From contig MVRV01000137.1 of assembly GCA_002068015.1 (NCBI GenBank), forward strand, positions 1-53,043: DNA of 53,043 nucleotides. The letters run 5' to 3'. This document shows positions 34,571 to 43,592 of this stretch, piece after piece. The stretch is from Smithella sp. PtaU1.Bin162 (lineage in GTDB: Bacteria; Desulfobacterota; Syntrophia; Syntrophales; Smithellaceae). A model generated the notes under the pieces. That model saw only the letters and a program-made list of their open reading frames with translations, searched no databases and had not been told where the DNA came from. Made by a program: the position numbers and the translations under genes. Within the stretch, counting starts at the first letter, position 1, and each line of letters opens with the position of its first letter.

Positions 34571-35122
34571 ATGAACCAGTACACAATCGCCGTCGTTGTC
34601 GGGAGCCTGCGTAAGGATTCGTTCAACCGCAAACTGGCCGGTGCAGTTTCTAAACTGGCCCCGCCGGAATTCACCTTCCGGCAGTTGCAAATCTCCGATC
34701 TGCCGCTCTACAATCAGGATGATGATGCCGACCAGGCCGTTTCCGTCAAAAGGCTGAAGGGCGAAATCAAGGAAGCCCAGGGCCTTCTTTTTGTCACACC
34801 TGAGCACAACCGTACGATTCCCAGTGTGCTTAAGAATGCTCTGGACCACGCTGCGCGTCCTTACGGACAAAATGTCTGGGCGGGCAAACCGGCCGGTATT
34901 TTAAGCGCTTCCCCCGGTGCCACCGGTGCGGCTATGGCCCAGCAGCATTTACGCAATATTTTAGCTTGTCTGGATGTTCCTACGCTCGGCCAGCCCGAGG
35001 CGTTCATTCATGTAAAAGACGGTCTGTTTGACGAGGCCGGTAACATCGGCGCGGGCAGTCAGAAATTTTTCGTAAGCTGGATGAACCGTTATGTTGCCTG
35101 GGTGAAAAAGTTTGCCGCCTGA
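34571..35122 (+). CDS. NADPH-dependent FMN reductase (ChrR/YieF family)
   Basis: The 183-aa flavodoxin-fold protein opens with VVVGSLRKDSFNRKLA, where GSLRxxSxN binds the FMN phosphate, followed by LPLYNQDDD and the PEHNRTIPSVLKNALD signature of the family. Members reduce quinones, chromate or azo compounds with NAD(P)H and protect against redox stress; the physiological substrate here is unknown. Normal length. AAAGGAGG lies 6 nt before the ATG. Stand-alone gene. Confidence 0.9.
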   Translation: MNQYTIAVVVGSLRKDSFNRKLAGAVSKLAPPEFTFRQLQISDLPLYNQDDDADQAVSVKRLKGEIKEAQGLLFVTPEHNRTIPSVLKNALDHAARPYGQNVWAGKPAGILSASPGATGAAMAQQHLRNILACLDVPTLGQPEAFIHVKDGLFDEAGNIGAGSQKFFVSWMNRYVAWVKKFAA

Positions 35123-35270
35123 TACGGTATATAGATTAATGGCGGTGTTTATCATCTGCGTTGACGGACTTTAGCGGCCGGTGTTTAATCCAAAGAGTGA
35201 AGAGCGAAAATTTATGCTTCGGTATGAATATAAAGTTGTCTGCCGGTAATGAATGAGCAGGTTTATTTGA

Positions 35271-35299
35271 TTGACACCAAAGGCTATTCCACTTATATT
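35271..35299 (+). promoter_or_regulatory. Near-consensus sigma-70 promoter for the UbiA-like gene
   Basis: TTGACA (35271-35276), 17-nt spacer, TATATT (35294-35299). The transcript would carry a GC-rich leader of about 90 nt before the start at 35398. I could not match the leader to a riboswitch class. Confidence 0.7.
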
Positions 35300-35397
35300 C
35301 ACCGCACTAAAATCAATATTTTGCCGGAAGATGGATGCCTTCGGCCCATGCGGATGGAAATCCGGTGCTGACTGCGGCATAACCATCTGGAGATTTG

Positions 35398-36306
35398 ATG
35401 AATATTCAGGGTATAGTTACCGTAATTCGCATTCCGTTTCTGATTTTGTCTTTGATACTGGGCGTGCTGGGAGCCGCTGTTGCCTGGTATGAATCAAGAA
35501 ACTTCGGGTCTCCGTTCAACATGGGATATGCGGTTTTCGCCCTGGTAGGTTTGCTTATTGCTCATGCCGCCGTTAATATTTTTAATGAATATTTTGATGC
35601 CCGGAGCGGTCTGGATTACAGGACCCGCCGGACTCCGTTCAGCGGCGGCAGCGGAGCGACGCCTACCGGGTTGATGACCATTCAACAAGACCTGTGGCTT
35701 GGTATCGTCTGCTTTCTCCTTCTTATCCCGATCAGTGCATTTTTTATAGTGAAAGCAGGCTGGCTGCTTTTGCCGCTGTTGATTCTGGCTACGCTGCTTA
35801 TCATCCTGTACAGCCCTGTTATTCTGAAGACGGGCTATCCGGAATGGTCGCCCGGCCTGGGACTGGGCATCCTGCCTGTTATGGGTGCTTATTTTGTTCA
35901 CACCGGAGAATATACTCTCAGCTCTTTCATTGCCTCGATGCCGTCATATTTTCTGGTGCATAATTTGCTTTTGCTCAACGAATTTCCGGATGTCGAGGCT
36001 GATCTTACGGTGCATCGACGGACGTTGCCGATTATTTTCGGAAAGAAAAGAGCAGCTTATTTTTTTTCTCTGTTCGTAATACTTGTTTATGTCTGGGTTA
36101 TCGGGGCGGTTGTTTATAATCATATGCCCGTATTTACGCTCTTGTCTTTGCTGACGCTGCCGCTTGCCGTTCAGGTGATCAAAGGATCTTTCCGGTATGA
36201 TGATCTGGAACTGTTCATACCGGTAATGAAGAAGAATGTCATGCTGGTACTCTCTACGCAGGCATTAATTGCCGCGGGATATATTCTGGGTGGAATCTGG
36301 GTTTAA
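35398..36306 (+). CDS. UbiA-superfamily prenyltransferase (MenA-like)
   Basis: 302 aa with about eight TM helices. The first prenyl-diphosphate motif is NIFNEYFDARSGLD and the second NEFPDVEADLTVHRRT, which sit in the places of the UbiA NDxxDxxxD and DxxxD motifs; the first carries Glu for Asp (NEYFD). The shape resembles 1,4-dihydroxy-2-naphthoate polyprenyltransferase (menaquinone synthesis), but no other men gene is nearby, so another aromatic acceptor is possible. ATG at 35398 has GGAG 5 nt upstream; a TTG immediately before it is less likely. The alpha/beta hydrolase gene follows 43 nt on. Confidence 0.82.
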   Translation: MNIQGIVTVIRIPFLILSLILGVLGAAVAWYESRNFGSPFNMGYAVFALVGLLIAHAAVNIFNEYFDARSGLDYRTRRTPFSGGSGATPTGLMTIQQDLWLGIVCFLLLIPISAFFIVKAGWLLLPLLILATLLIILYSPVILKTGYPEWSPGLGLGILPVMGAYFVHTGEYTLSSFIASMPSYFLVHNLLLLNEFPDVEADLTVHRRTLPIIFGKKRAAYFFSLFVILVYVWVIGAVVYNHMPVFTLLSLLTLPLAVQVIKGSFRYDDLELFIPVMKKNVMLVLSTQALIAAGYILGGIWV

Positions 36307-36349
36307 TTTGCCGCTTCCGTCTGTAAAATCGGCAGGGAGTGCAAAAAAA

Positions 36350-37048
36350 ATGAAAAATGAGCATTTGGTTTTTCTGCCCGGCCTTGATGGAACGGGATTG
36401 TCCGCAGGACCTTTGCTGAAAATCATTCCCTCCGGAGTTGCGACTACAATCGTTCATTATCCTCCGGATAAGCTTCTTTCCTATGAAGAAACCGTGCGGT
36501 GTGCCGCGGATCAGTTTCCAGCAGGCACGTCTCCTATCGTCATCGCCGAGTCTTTTTCCGGTCCCGTGGCGGTTGATCTTATTGCCTCCGGGCGTGTTGC
36601 CGCCCGAGGGCTTGTCCTGTGTGCGACGTTTGCCCGGTCGCCGCATCCTCTCCTGTTTAAGATTTTACGCCTCTTGGGTATAACCTCTCTGGTGCGTCCG
36701 GACATACCGGAGCCCGTTCTCAGGTTTATTCTGGGCAGGGAATATGCCGAAAAGCTGATTCCTTTGTGGAAAACCGTACATGCGGGCGTTCCGGCGGGCA
36801 TTATGAATCACCGGCTTTCTCTCATGAGCGGAATAGATGTCCGGCCACAGCTTATGAAAATAGCGATTCCGTGCCTTTATCTTCAGGCGGCAAACGACCG
36901 GCTTGTTCCTTCATTCTGCGCTCGCGAATTCCGTAAGCATCTTGCATGTCTGGAAGTTAGGAAAATCAGGGGGCCGCACTTTATCCTGCAGGCCGAGCCC
37001 GAAGCCTGCCTTGCCGCTATCGGCGAGTTTCTGCAAAAACATAACTGA
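36350..37048 (+). CDS. Alpha/beta hydrolase-fold protein
   Basis: 232 aa. HLVFLPGLDGTG forms the oxyanion region, the nucleophile Ser lies in VIAESFSGPVA (elbow AESFSG in place of the usual GxSxG), Asp in QAANDRLVP and His in GPHFILQAEP complete a plausible triad. The early GLDGTG and the AESFSGP elbow resemble small esterases/acyl hydrolases. Substrate unknown. Start at 36350 has AGGGAG ten nt upstream; an upstream ATG at 36269 lies inside the prenyltransferase gene. Likely co-transcribed with it. Confidence 0.8.
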   Translation: MKNEHLVFLPGLDGTGLSAGPLLKIIPSGVATTIVHYPPDKLLSYEETVRCAADQFPAGTSPIVIAESFSGPVAVDLIASGRVAARGLVLCATFARSPHPLLFKILRLLGITSLVRPDIPEPVLRFILGREYAEKLIPLWKTVHAGVPAGIMNHRLSLMSGIDVRPQLMKIAIPCLYLQAANDRLVPSFCAREFRKHLACLEVRKIRGPHFILQAEPEACLAAIGEFLQKHN

Positions 37049-37082
37049 AGGCGTTCCGGTTCGCCGTTGCCGGTTGTGGATG

Positions 37083-37122
37083 CGTTTGCAGAGACGTTGT
37101 CCATGCAACGTCTCTGCAAACG
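37083..37122. repeat. Perfect 17-bp inverted repeat between convergent genes
   Basis: CGTTTGCAGAGACGTTG and its exact complement flank the 6-nt loop TCCATG. It sits between the stops of the alpha/beta hydrolase (+) and lon (-). There is no T-run on either side. The core GAGACGTTGCATG-CAACGTCTC type is known to me as an iterated palindrome in unrelated bacteria, so this is more likely a dispersed element than a terminator, though it would fold strongly in both transcripts. Confidence 0.8.
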
Positions 37123-37145
37123 TGATCGGAGCTATTTACCGGGAG

Positions 37146-39518
37146 TTAATTTTTGCCGCCTGTGCCGTTTTCGAGCGCCAGCTTCAAGACTTCCAGCATA
37201 TCAGAGATAAAGTGGAATTTTATGGCTTTTTTGACATTGGCCGGAATATCTTCCATGTCTTTGCGGTTCCAGTCGGGAAGAAGAATGGTTTTGATGCCGG
37301 CGCGGTAAGCCGCGAGCACCTTTTCCTTGATCCCGCCCACGGGCAGGACCGCTCCCCGCAGCGTAATCTCGCCGGTCATGGCCAGGTCTTTTTTGACTTT
37401 GCGGCCGGTCAGAAGCGAAGTCAGAGCCGTGAGCATTGTTACACCGGCCGACGGTCCGTCTTTGGGAATTGCGCCCGCCGGGACATGAATATGGATGTCG
37501 AGATTCTCATAGAAATCTTCCGCAACACCCAAAGCGGCGGCATTGCTGCGGATAAAACTGAGCGCTGCCGCAGCCGATTCCTTCATTACGTCACCCAGCT
37601 GGCCGGTCAGGGTGAGTCCTTTCTTACCTTTCATGGCCGTCGCTTCAATAAACAGCATATCGCCGCCGGCCGGAGTCCAGGCGAGTCCGATGGCCACGCC
37701 GGGTTTGGCGATACGGGAATCAATATCCTTCATGATGCGGGCCGGCCCCAGATAGCGGACAATATCTTTGACGGTTATCGTTTTGGACTTTAATTCGCCT
37801 TCGGCAATCTGGGAGGCCACTCCGCGGCAAATATTGGCAATTTCCCGCTCGAGATTACGCACGCCTGCTTCACGCGTATAGCCGGAGATTACGCTATCGA
37901 GTGCCTTGGGCGTAATTTTCAGTTCACCGGCGGTAAGCCCGTTTTCCGACAGTTGCCGGGGAATAAGGTAACGCTCGGCTATTTTCATCTTTTCTTCCAG
38001 CGTGTAGCCGGGCAGTTCGATCACTTCCAGCCTGTCCAAAAGCGCCGGCGGTATTGTATCCAGAATATTGGCCGTCGTGATGAACATGACATGGGAAAGA
38101 TCAAACGGCACATCCAGATAATGATCGGCAAAGGAATTGTTCTGCTGCGGATCCAGCACTTCCAGGAGGGCCGAAGAAGGATCGCCGCGGAAATCGCTGC
38201 CGACCTTGTCTATTTCATCCAGCATGAAAACTGGGTTGTTTGATTCCGCCCTTCTCAACCCCTGAATAATCCGGCCGGGCAGAGCTCCAATGTAGGTACG
38301 CCGGTGACCGCGGATCTCCGCCTCGTCGCGCACACCGCCCAGGGAAATACGCATAAATTTACGATCCAGCGCCCGGGCAATGGAATGGCCGAGCGATGTC
38401 TTGCCTGTTCCCGGGGGGCCGACGAAACACAGAATCGGTCCCTTGGAATCCGGTTTCAATTTGCGTACGGCCAGATATTCGATGATGCGTTTCTTGGCTT
38501 TGGTAAGCCCGTAATGATCTTCATCCAGAATCCTGCGGGCCTTTTTGATGTCAAGATTATCGGGAGTGCCTTCATTCCAGGGCAGCGCCGTGATCCAGTC
38601 CAGATAAGTTGAGGCTACTGTATATTCGGCGGACGACGGATGCATACGGCCGAGGCGCTCCAGCTCCCGTTCGGCTTCTTTTTTTGCTTCCGGAGGCAGA
38701 TTTTTTTCGGTGATTTTTTTACGGTACTCTTCTGTTTCGACATTGGATTCTTCCGTCTCGCCGAGTTCCTGTTGAATGGCCTTCAAATGCTGCCGCAGAT
38801 AATAGTCCCGCTGGCTCTTATCGATATCGCTTTTCACTTTGGACTGGATTTTATTGCCCAACTCCAAAACTTCCATCTGGTGGTTGACCAGGCGTGTTAA
38901 TTCCTTCAGACGCTGATTGGCATCGGTAATATCCAGAATTTTCTGTTTTTCTTCCGGGGGAGCATTGATGATCGAGGCAACCATATCGGCCAGAACGCCC
39001 GCTTCCTTGATCGACTTGGCCAGCGGCCCGAATTCCGCAGGCAGAAACGGAGAAAGCTTCAATATCCGGTCAAACAGAACGATCAGATTGGCCATGAGCG
39101 CTTCCGTCTCAATATCGTTGGTTTCCTGATCTTCCAGTATTTTAATGCGTGCCTGGTAGTACGGCTTGCCGGGGATCAGTTCAAGTATTTGATACCGGCT
39201 GATTCCCTGCAGCAGTATCTGCGTACGATTGTCGGATGCTTTGGCCATTCTGACGATGGTGGCGGAAGTGCCCACAGCATGAAGGTCTTCCAGTTTGTAT
39301 TGATAGAGCGGATTTTCCGGTTCTTTCTTTGTCATGATCAAACCGACTATGCGGTCTTTAACCATAGCTTCATCGACGAGCTGGATGGAACTGGTGTCCA
39401 TTATCTCCAGCGGTATCATCATCTTGGGGAATACCAGCACATTATGTAACGGAAGAATGGGAATTACTTCCGGAATGGAAAAATTTTTATTTTCTTCAGA
39501 AATATTTTGCTCAGTCAT
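37146..39518 (-). CDS. lon: ATP-dependent protease La (Lon)
   Basis: 790 aa, full LonA length. An N-terminal substrate-binding domain begins with [19 protein letters not shown], followed by a coiled-coil linker, the AAA+ module with Walker [13 protein letters not shown] (about 360), Walker B (MLDEIDKVG), and the C-terminal protease domain. The catalytic dyad is Ser690 in PKDGPSAG and Lys733 in [10 protein letters not shown]. It degrades misfolded and short-lived regulatory proteins in the cytoplasm. GGAGGG lies just before the ATG. It follows the hsp20 gene by 48 nt, so both are probably transcribed from the promoter upstream of hsp20. Confidence 0.96.
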   Translation of the reverse strand: MTEQNISEENKNFSIPEVIPILPLHNVLVFPKMMIPLEIMDTSSIQLVDEAMVKDRIVGLIMTKKEPENPLYQYKLEDLHAVGTSATIVRMAKASDNRTQILLQGISRYQILELIPGKPYYQARIKILEDQETNDIETEALMANLIVLFDRILKLSPFLPAEFGPLAKSIKEAGVLADMVASIINAPPEEKQKILDITDANQRLKELTRLVNHQMEVLELGNKIQSKVKSDIDKSQRDYYLRQHLKAIQQELGETEESNVETEEYRKKITEKNLPPEAKKEAERELERLGRMHPSSAEYTVASTYLDWITALPWNEGTPDNLDIKKARRILDEDHYGLTKAKKRIIEYLAVRKLKPDSKGPILCFVGPPGTGKTSLGHSIARALDRKFMRISLGGVRDEAEIRGHRRTYIGALPGRIIQGLRRAESNNPVFMLDEIDKVGSDFRGDPSSALLEVLDPQQNNSFADHYLDVPFDLSHVMFITTANILDTIPPALLDRLEVIELPGYTLEEKMKIAERYLIPRQLSENGLTAGELKITPKALDSVISGYTREAGVRNLEREIANICRGVASQIAEGELKSKTITVKDIVRYLGPARIMKDIDSRIAKPGVAIGLAWTPAGGDMLFIEATAMKGKKGLTLTGQLGDVMKESAAAALSFIRSNAAALGVAEDFYENLDIHIHVPAGAIPKDGPSAGVTMLTALTSLLTGRKVKKDLAMTGEITLRGAVLPVGGIKEKVLAAYRAGIKTILLPDWNRKDMEDIPANVKKAIKFHFISDMLEVLKLALENGTGGKN

Positions 39519-39566
39519 TAAACCCTCCGGTTTATTTGTCGAAATACCATATTGTTCCAGCGATTA

Positions 39567-40004
39567 TCAGGTTGTGATAACGCGAATGCGGTGCGTTTTA
39601 TGATCCTGGATCTTATGAATTCGAATCATGAGGATCCCGTCGGCATAAGAAGCAACTGCCGATTCGGCATCAACCGCCTGCGGCAACACGATGTTTCTTT
39701 CAAAATAGCCGTGTGGAATCTCCGCGAGGCAATAACGCGCGTTTTTTACAACCGAAATCATTTTGCGTACCCCGGCGATTTTAATTTTTTTCCGGGTCAG
39801 TTCAATATGCAACTCTTCCTTGTTTATTCCGGCAAGGTCGGTCAGAATAATAATCTCGTCCGGTGATTCATAAACATCGATGTGAGGCACCCAGCTGCAT
39901 TCATGATGACGGAATACCGGGCTTACCAGATGGAAAACCTCATCGACGGCTTTTTGAAATTCCTCTTCAAAATTATTGTTGAATCGAATCTTAATAAAAT
40001 TCAT
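39567..40004 (-). CDS. Small heat-shock protein (Hsp20/alpha-crystallin)
   Basis: The 145-aa protein has an alpha-crystallin domain: WVPHIDVYESPDEIIILTDLAG opens it, with KEELHIELTRKKIKIAG in the middle and a strand pair ending in ADGILMIRIHK. That last element is the beta8-beta9 region, where A-x-x-x-n-GvL is the family pattern. It would hold unfolding proteins in soluble form. Start at 40004 is chosen since AGGTGA lies 4 nt upstream; ATG 40010 or GTG 40013 are alternatives. Pairing with lon forms a chaperone/protease unit. Confidence 0.86.
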   Translation of the reverse strand: MNFIKIRFNNNFEEEFQKAVDEVFHLVSPVFRHHECSWVPHIDVYESPDEIIILTDLAGINKEELHIELTRKKIKIAGVRKMISVVKNARYCLAEIPHGYFERNIVLPQAVDAESAVASYADGILMIRIHKIQDHKTHRIRVITT

Positions 40005-40056
40005 TTTCATCACCTATTGATTGGGGTTGTAAAAATATTTATAACCATGCTACAAA

Positions 40057-40085
40057 AATATAGTGTTCCCGTGCCGATTTGTAAA
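40057..40085 (-). promoter_or_regulatory. Sigma-70 promoter of the hsp20-lon pair
   Basis: On minus, TTTACA (40080-40085) and TATATT (40057-40062) are 17 nt apart; initiation near 40050 gives a leader of about 45 nt. No CIRCE element or sigma-32 box was found, so heat control, if any, is not visible here. Confidence 0.65.
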
Positions 40086-40126
40086 GGTTTGCTCTGTCAG
40101 ATTAATATTTTTTGGAAAGAAAGCAA

Positions 40127-40552
40127 ATGAAAATAATGAATTGTATTTGCCGGATATTAAAAAACAAGCCGGTGATATGCGGTATAATTGCCTTAATAAT
40201 TTGTTCAATTCCAGGTTCTCCCGCTGCGGCGGGAAAAATAAGTTTAACTGAAGCGGATAACCGGCGGGCAGTGGAGATTAACGCCGGTGATGATCTGGAG
40301 GTTATTCTCACCGGGAATCCAACTACGGGTTATGTCTGGGAGAGTGTGGAAGCTGATCAGGTGATCCTGCCGTCCCGGGGAGGCTATAAATACACTCCGG
40401 CATCCGCCATGGTTGGCTCCGCGGGTCAATTTGTTTTTTCTTTCCGGGCGGCGGCTGCGGGTGAAACTCCTCTGCGGATCGTTTATCGGCGTCCTTTTGA
40501 AAAGAGCGCCGCTCCGCTAAAATTTTTTGAAGTTCTGGTGAGAATTAAATAA
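40127..40552 (+). CDS. Chagasin-type (I42) cysteine protease inhibitor, exported
   Basis: 141 aa with an N-terminal hydrophobic segment (about 14-33) and a probable signal cleavage near SPAAAG, then an Ig-like domain. The three inhibitor loops of the I42 family are recognisable: NPTTGYVW, a Gly-rich middle loop (SRGGYKYTP) and YRRPFE in place of the usual RPW. Such proteins block papain-like proteases; in bacteria their targets are mostly unknown. No cysteine protease gene is in the window. The ATG at 40127 has GGAAAG about 9 nt upstream. Confidence 0.82.
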   Translation: MKIMNCICRILKNKPVICGIIALIICSIPGSPAAAGKISLTEADNRRAVEINAGDDLEVILTGNPTTGYVWESVEADQVILPSRGGYKYTPASAMVGSAGQFVFSFRAAAAGETPLRIVYRRPFEKSAAPLKFFEVLVRIK

Positions 40553-40728
40553 ACTTTTAATTATGTTGTGTTATAGATTGTTCGAAAGTAAAATGCGGGT
40601 TAAAAAATAACTGGCTAAACGCTTGTCTTTTTGCTATGGGTGTTCCCGCTTTTGTGACCATCCTCTGTTCAAAGCCGATATTAATCACGAAAACCAGCAC
40701 AGAAAAGACAATATGAGAGTTTAAAACT

Positions 40729-42552
40729 ATGAAAAAAGAACATTTAAGAAACATTGCTATTATTTCCCATGTTGATCATGGCAAAACGACCCTGCTTAAT
40801 GCCATGCTGAAACAAACGGGAGTGTTCCGGGCCAATCAGGCGGTAGAAGACCGGGTGATGGATTCGATGGACCTGGAAAAAGAACGCGGCATTACCATTA
40901 CGGCGAAAAATACGGCCGTTGATTACAACGGCGTTAAAATAAATATCGTCGATACGCCGGGACATGCCGATTTCGGCGGAGAAGTGGAACGCAGCCTCAA
41001 TATGGTTGACGGTGCGATACTGCTTGTTGATTCCAGCGAAGGGCCGCTGCCCCAGACACGGTTTGTCCTGAAAAAGGCGCTCGCTAAAAAACTGCCGATA
41101 ATTCTCATTATCAATAAAATCGACCGCAGTGATGCCCGCATTGAGGAAGTGATCAGCGAAACATACGACCTGTTCATTGATCTGGATGCGTCAGAGCAGC
41201 AGATTGAGTTTCCGATATTATATACCAATGCCAAAATCGGTGTTTGCCATAAAAAGATGGGAGATTCCTGCACCGATTTGCAGCCGTTGCTTCAGACGAT
41301 AATTGACAGCATCCCGGCGCCGGAAGCGAACGATGAAGGCAATCCGCAGTTTCTCATTACCAATCTGGATTATGATCCGTATGTGGGACAGATCGCCATC
41401 GGCCGCCTGCAAAGCGGCAAGCTGGAAATGAATACCAACTACAGCCTGTGTGCCAAGGATAAAGTAGTTCCCAATGTAAAATTCAGCGCCCTTTATACTT
41501 TTTACGGGCTTACGAAAAAACCGGTAATCAGCGCTGAATCCGGCGATATCATTGCTCTCTCCGGAGTGGAGAACGTTAAAATCGGCGATACGATTTCTTC
41601 CTTGATTGATCCGCAGCCGCTGCCCCGTCTCACGGTGGATGAACCGACTGTTTCCATGATGTTTTACGTCAATAACGGTCCTTTTGCCGGAACGGAAGGT
41701 AAATTTCTTACATCCCGCCATTTGCTCGAACGTCTGGAAAGAGAATCTCTGAGAAATGTCGCCATTAAAATCAAGAAACTGGAAAGAACCGATGCTTTTG
41801 AGGTCTGCGGCCGTGGTGAACTGCAGATGGCGGTTTTGATCGAGACGATGCGCCGCGAGGGCTATGAATTGATGGTTTCGCGTCCGCGGGTCATCACCAA
41901 AGAGGAAAAAGGCAGGACAATGGAGCCGCTGGAGCGGTTGTTTCTGGATATACCGGAAGAGTTTGTCGGCAAAATTACGGAAAAGCTGTCGATAAGGAAA
42001 GGGCGCCTGGAAAGCCTGGTGAATAAAGGCAGCGGCAGAGTCAGCATGGAATTCTTAATCCCTTCCCGGGGGTTAATAGGTTTTCGCAGCCAGTTTTTAA
42101 CCGATACCAAGGGCGGCGGTGTGATGAATTCATTACTGGAAGGTTACGGCCCGTGGTTTGGTCCCATTCCCCAGCGCATGACCGGAGTTTTAGTTGCCGA
42201 TCGTGCCGGCCGGGTTACAACTTATGCCAGTTATGCCATGGAAGACCGCGGAGAAATGATTGTGGAAGTGGGCACGCAGGTATACGCAGGCATGATTGTC
42301 GGCGAGCGCAACCGCGTGGGTGATATGAATGTGAACATTATCAAGGAAAAGAAACTTACCAATATGCGCGCTTCGACCTCGGATACAACGATAATCCTGA
42401 GGCCGTCCCGGGTTTTATCTTTGGATCAGGCCATTGAGTTTATCGCCGAAGATGAACTGGTGGAAGTGACTCCGCAAAATGTCCGGTTACGGAAAATGGA
42501 ACTCGATGCCGTAAGGAGAGCGGCGCAGCAAAAGGGCCAAAGAGATATGTAA
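40729..42552 (+). CDS. typA: Ribosome-associated GTPase TypA/BipA
   Basis: 607 aa, full length. G1 SHVDHGKTTLL, switch I ending ERGITITAKN, G3 DTPGHADFGGEVERS, G4 NKIDR, then domains II, III and the TypA-specific C-terminal domain (SRGLIGFRSQFLTDTKGGG). It binds the ribosome and supports assembly and stress or cold growth. A ribosome site before the ATG is weak. It opens a run with the MBL hydrolase (17 nt on) and prfC. Confidence 0.96.
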   Translation: MKKEHLRNIAIISHVDHGKTTLLNAMLKQTGVFRANQAVEDRVMDSMDLEKERGITITAKNTAVDYNGVKINIVDTPGHADFGGEVERSLNMVDGAILLVDSSEGPLPQTRFVLKKALAKKLPIILIINKIDRSDARIEEVISETYDLFIDLDASEQQIEFPILYTNAKIGVCHKKMGDSCTDLQPLLQTIIDSIPAPEANDEGNPQFLITNLDYDPYVGQIAIGRLQSGKLEMNTNYSLCAKDKVVPNVKFSALYTFYGLTKKPVISAESGDIIALSGVENVKIGDTISSLIDPQPLPRLTVDEPTVSMMFYVNNGPFAGTEGKFLTSRHLLERLERESLRNVAIKIKKLERTDAFEVCGRGELQMAVLIETMRREGYELMVSRPRVITKEEKGRTMEPLERLFLDIPEEFVGKITEKLSIRKGRLESLVNKGSGRVSMEFLIPSRGLIGFRSQFLTDTKGGGVMNSLLEGYGPWFGPIPQRMTGVLVADRAGRVTTYASYAMEDRGEMIVEVGTQVYAGMIVGERNRVGDMNVNIIKEKKLTNMRASTSDTTIILRPSRVLSLDQAIEFIAEDELVEVTPQNVRLRKMELDAVRRAAQQKGQRDM

Positions 42553-42569
42553 TGAAGAGGAACAGATAG

Positions 42570-43577
42570 TTGATTAATAAAGTTTCCGATGATTTTTACC
42601 ACATTACTTTACCCATGCCGTTCAGACTTAGGCATGTTCATGTCTATGTATTGGCGGATGGTGAAAATCTCGCTCTTTTTGATACCGGTTTCAATGTCGG
42701 CGGTTCTTACGAAATCCTGGAAAAAGATCTGGGCAGTATCGGCCGGAGCATCAAATCGATCCGGGATATTTATATTACCCACGTTCATATTGACCATTGC
42801 GGCATGGCCGGTTTGATTAAGGAAAAATCAGGGGCGACGATTCATCTTTCCGCAGCCGCCGATGATTCCAATCAAAATTATTCCCGGACTGATTTACTGA
42901 CGGCGAAAGTAAAAAGCTTTTATCGGACTCACGGCTTTACAGAAAAAGAAGTTGATGATTTAATCGAATTATTCAGCGGCATGCGCAACATCATAGCCGT
43001 CTTTAAAGGTGATGACCGGTTACAGCCAAATGAGATTAAAAAATTCGGCAAGTGGCAATTTGAAGCGATCTTCACGCCCGGCCACTCGAACGGCCATACC
43101 TGTTATTATTTTCCGCGCGAAGGGTTTTTGCTTTCCGGCGATACCATCCTGCCGCATATAACTCCGAACCTGAGTCCGGATTTGTTTGATGAACAATTCC
43201 GGCCGCTTTCGAGCTTTCTTACGTCCATAAAAAAAGTGGAAAAACTGGCAGTGAATAAGATATATCCCGGCCACGGTGATGTTCTCACGGATGTAAAAAC
43301 ACGTGTCCGGGAACTGCAAGATCATCATGCCGGGCGGACACAACTGATCCTGAATTGTCTCGGTACGGAACCGAAAACAACCCGCGAGGTTTCCCGGGAA
43401 ATATTCGGCAACGATCTGCCGGATTTTGATAAGTTTCTGGCCTTAAACGAAACATATGTCCACCTTCTGGAATTGAAACGGCAAAATGAAATTCGGGAGG
43501 AACAAAAAGGGAATAATTTGGTTTATATTATTCGGAGCAGGCGGGATGACGATTGCCTTGTCTCAAAAATAATTTAG
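42570..43577 (+). CDS. MBL-fold metallo-hydrolase with C-terminal helical domain
   Basis: 335 aa. Metal ligands are clear: THVHIDHCG (HxHxDH), the third His in PGHSNGHT, Asp in LLSGDTILP and the last His in YPGHGDV, so a binuclear metal site is likely. Residues about 255-335 form a helical, probably winged-helix tail, like LACTB2-type proteins. Substrate unknown; hydrolytic thioesterase or nuclease roles occur in relatives. The start is a TTG with GAGGA about 8 nt upstream, and the first residues fit the family. It sits 17 nt after typA and 15 nt before prfC. Confidence 0.86.
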   Translation: MINKVSDDFYHITLPMPFRLRHVHVYVLADGENLALFDTGFNVGGSYEILEKDLGSIGRSIKSIRDIYITHVHIDHCGMAGLIKEKSGATIHLSAAADDSNQNYSRTDLLTAKVKSFYRTHGFTEKEVDDLIELFSGMRNIIAVFKGDDRLQPNEIKKFGKWQFEAIFTPGHSNGHTCYYFPREGFLLSGDTILPHITPNLSPDLFDEQFRPLSSFLTSIKKVEKLAVNKIYPGHGDVLTDVKTRVRELQDHHAGRTQLILNCLGTEPKTTREVSREIFGNDLPDFDKFLALNETYVHLLELKRQNEIREEQKGNNLVYIIRSRRDDDCLVSKII

Positions 43578-43592
43578 AAAAAGAGATCACTT

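Noticed and set aside
35306-35397. Cobalamin-like riboswitch in the UbiA leader
   Set aside because: A short AATCCGGTGC stretch resembles part of a B12 box, but the leader is too short and the rest of the consensus is missing.
40014-40126. CIRCE or sigma-32 control element before hsp20
   Set aside because: No TTAGCACTC/GAGTGCTAA pair or CTTGAAA/CCCCAT pair is present; only a sigma-70-like promoter is.
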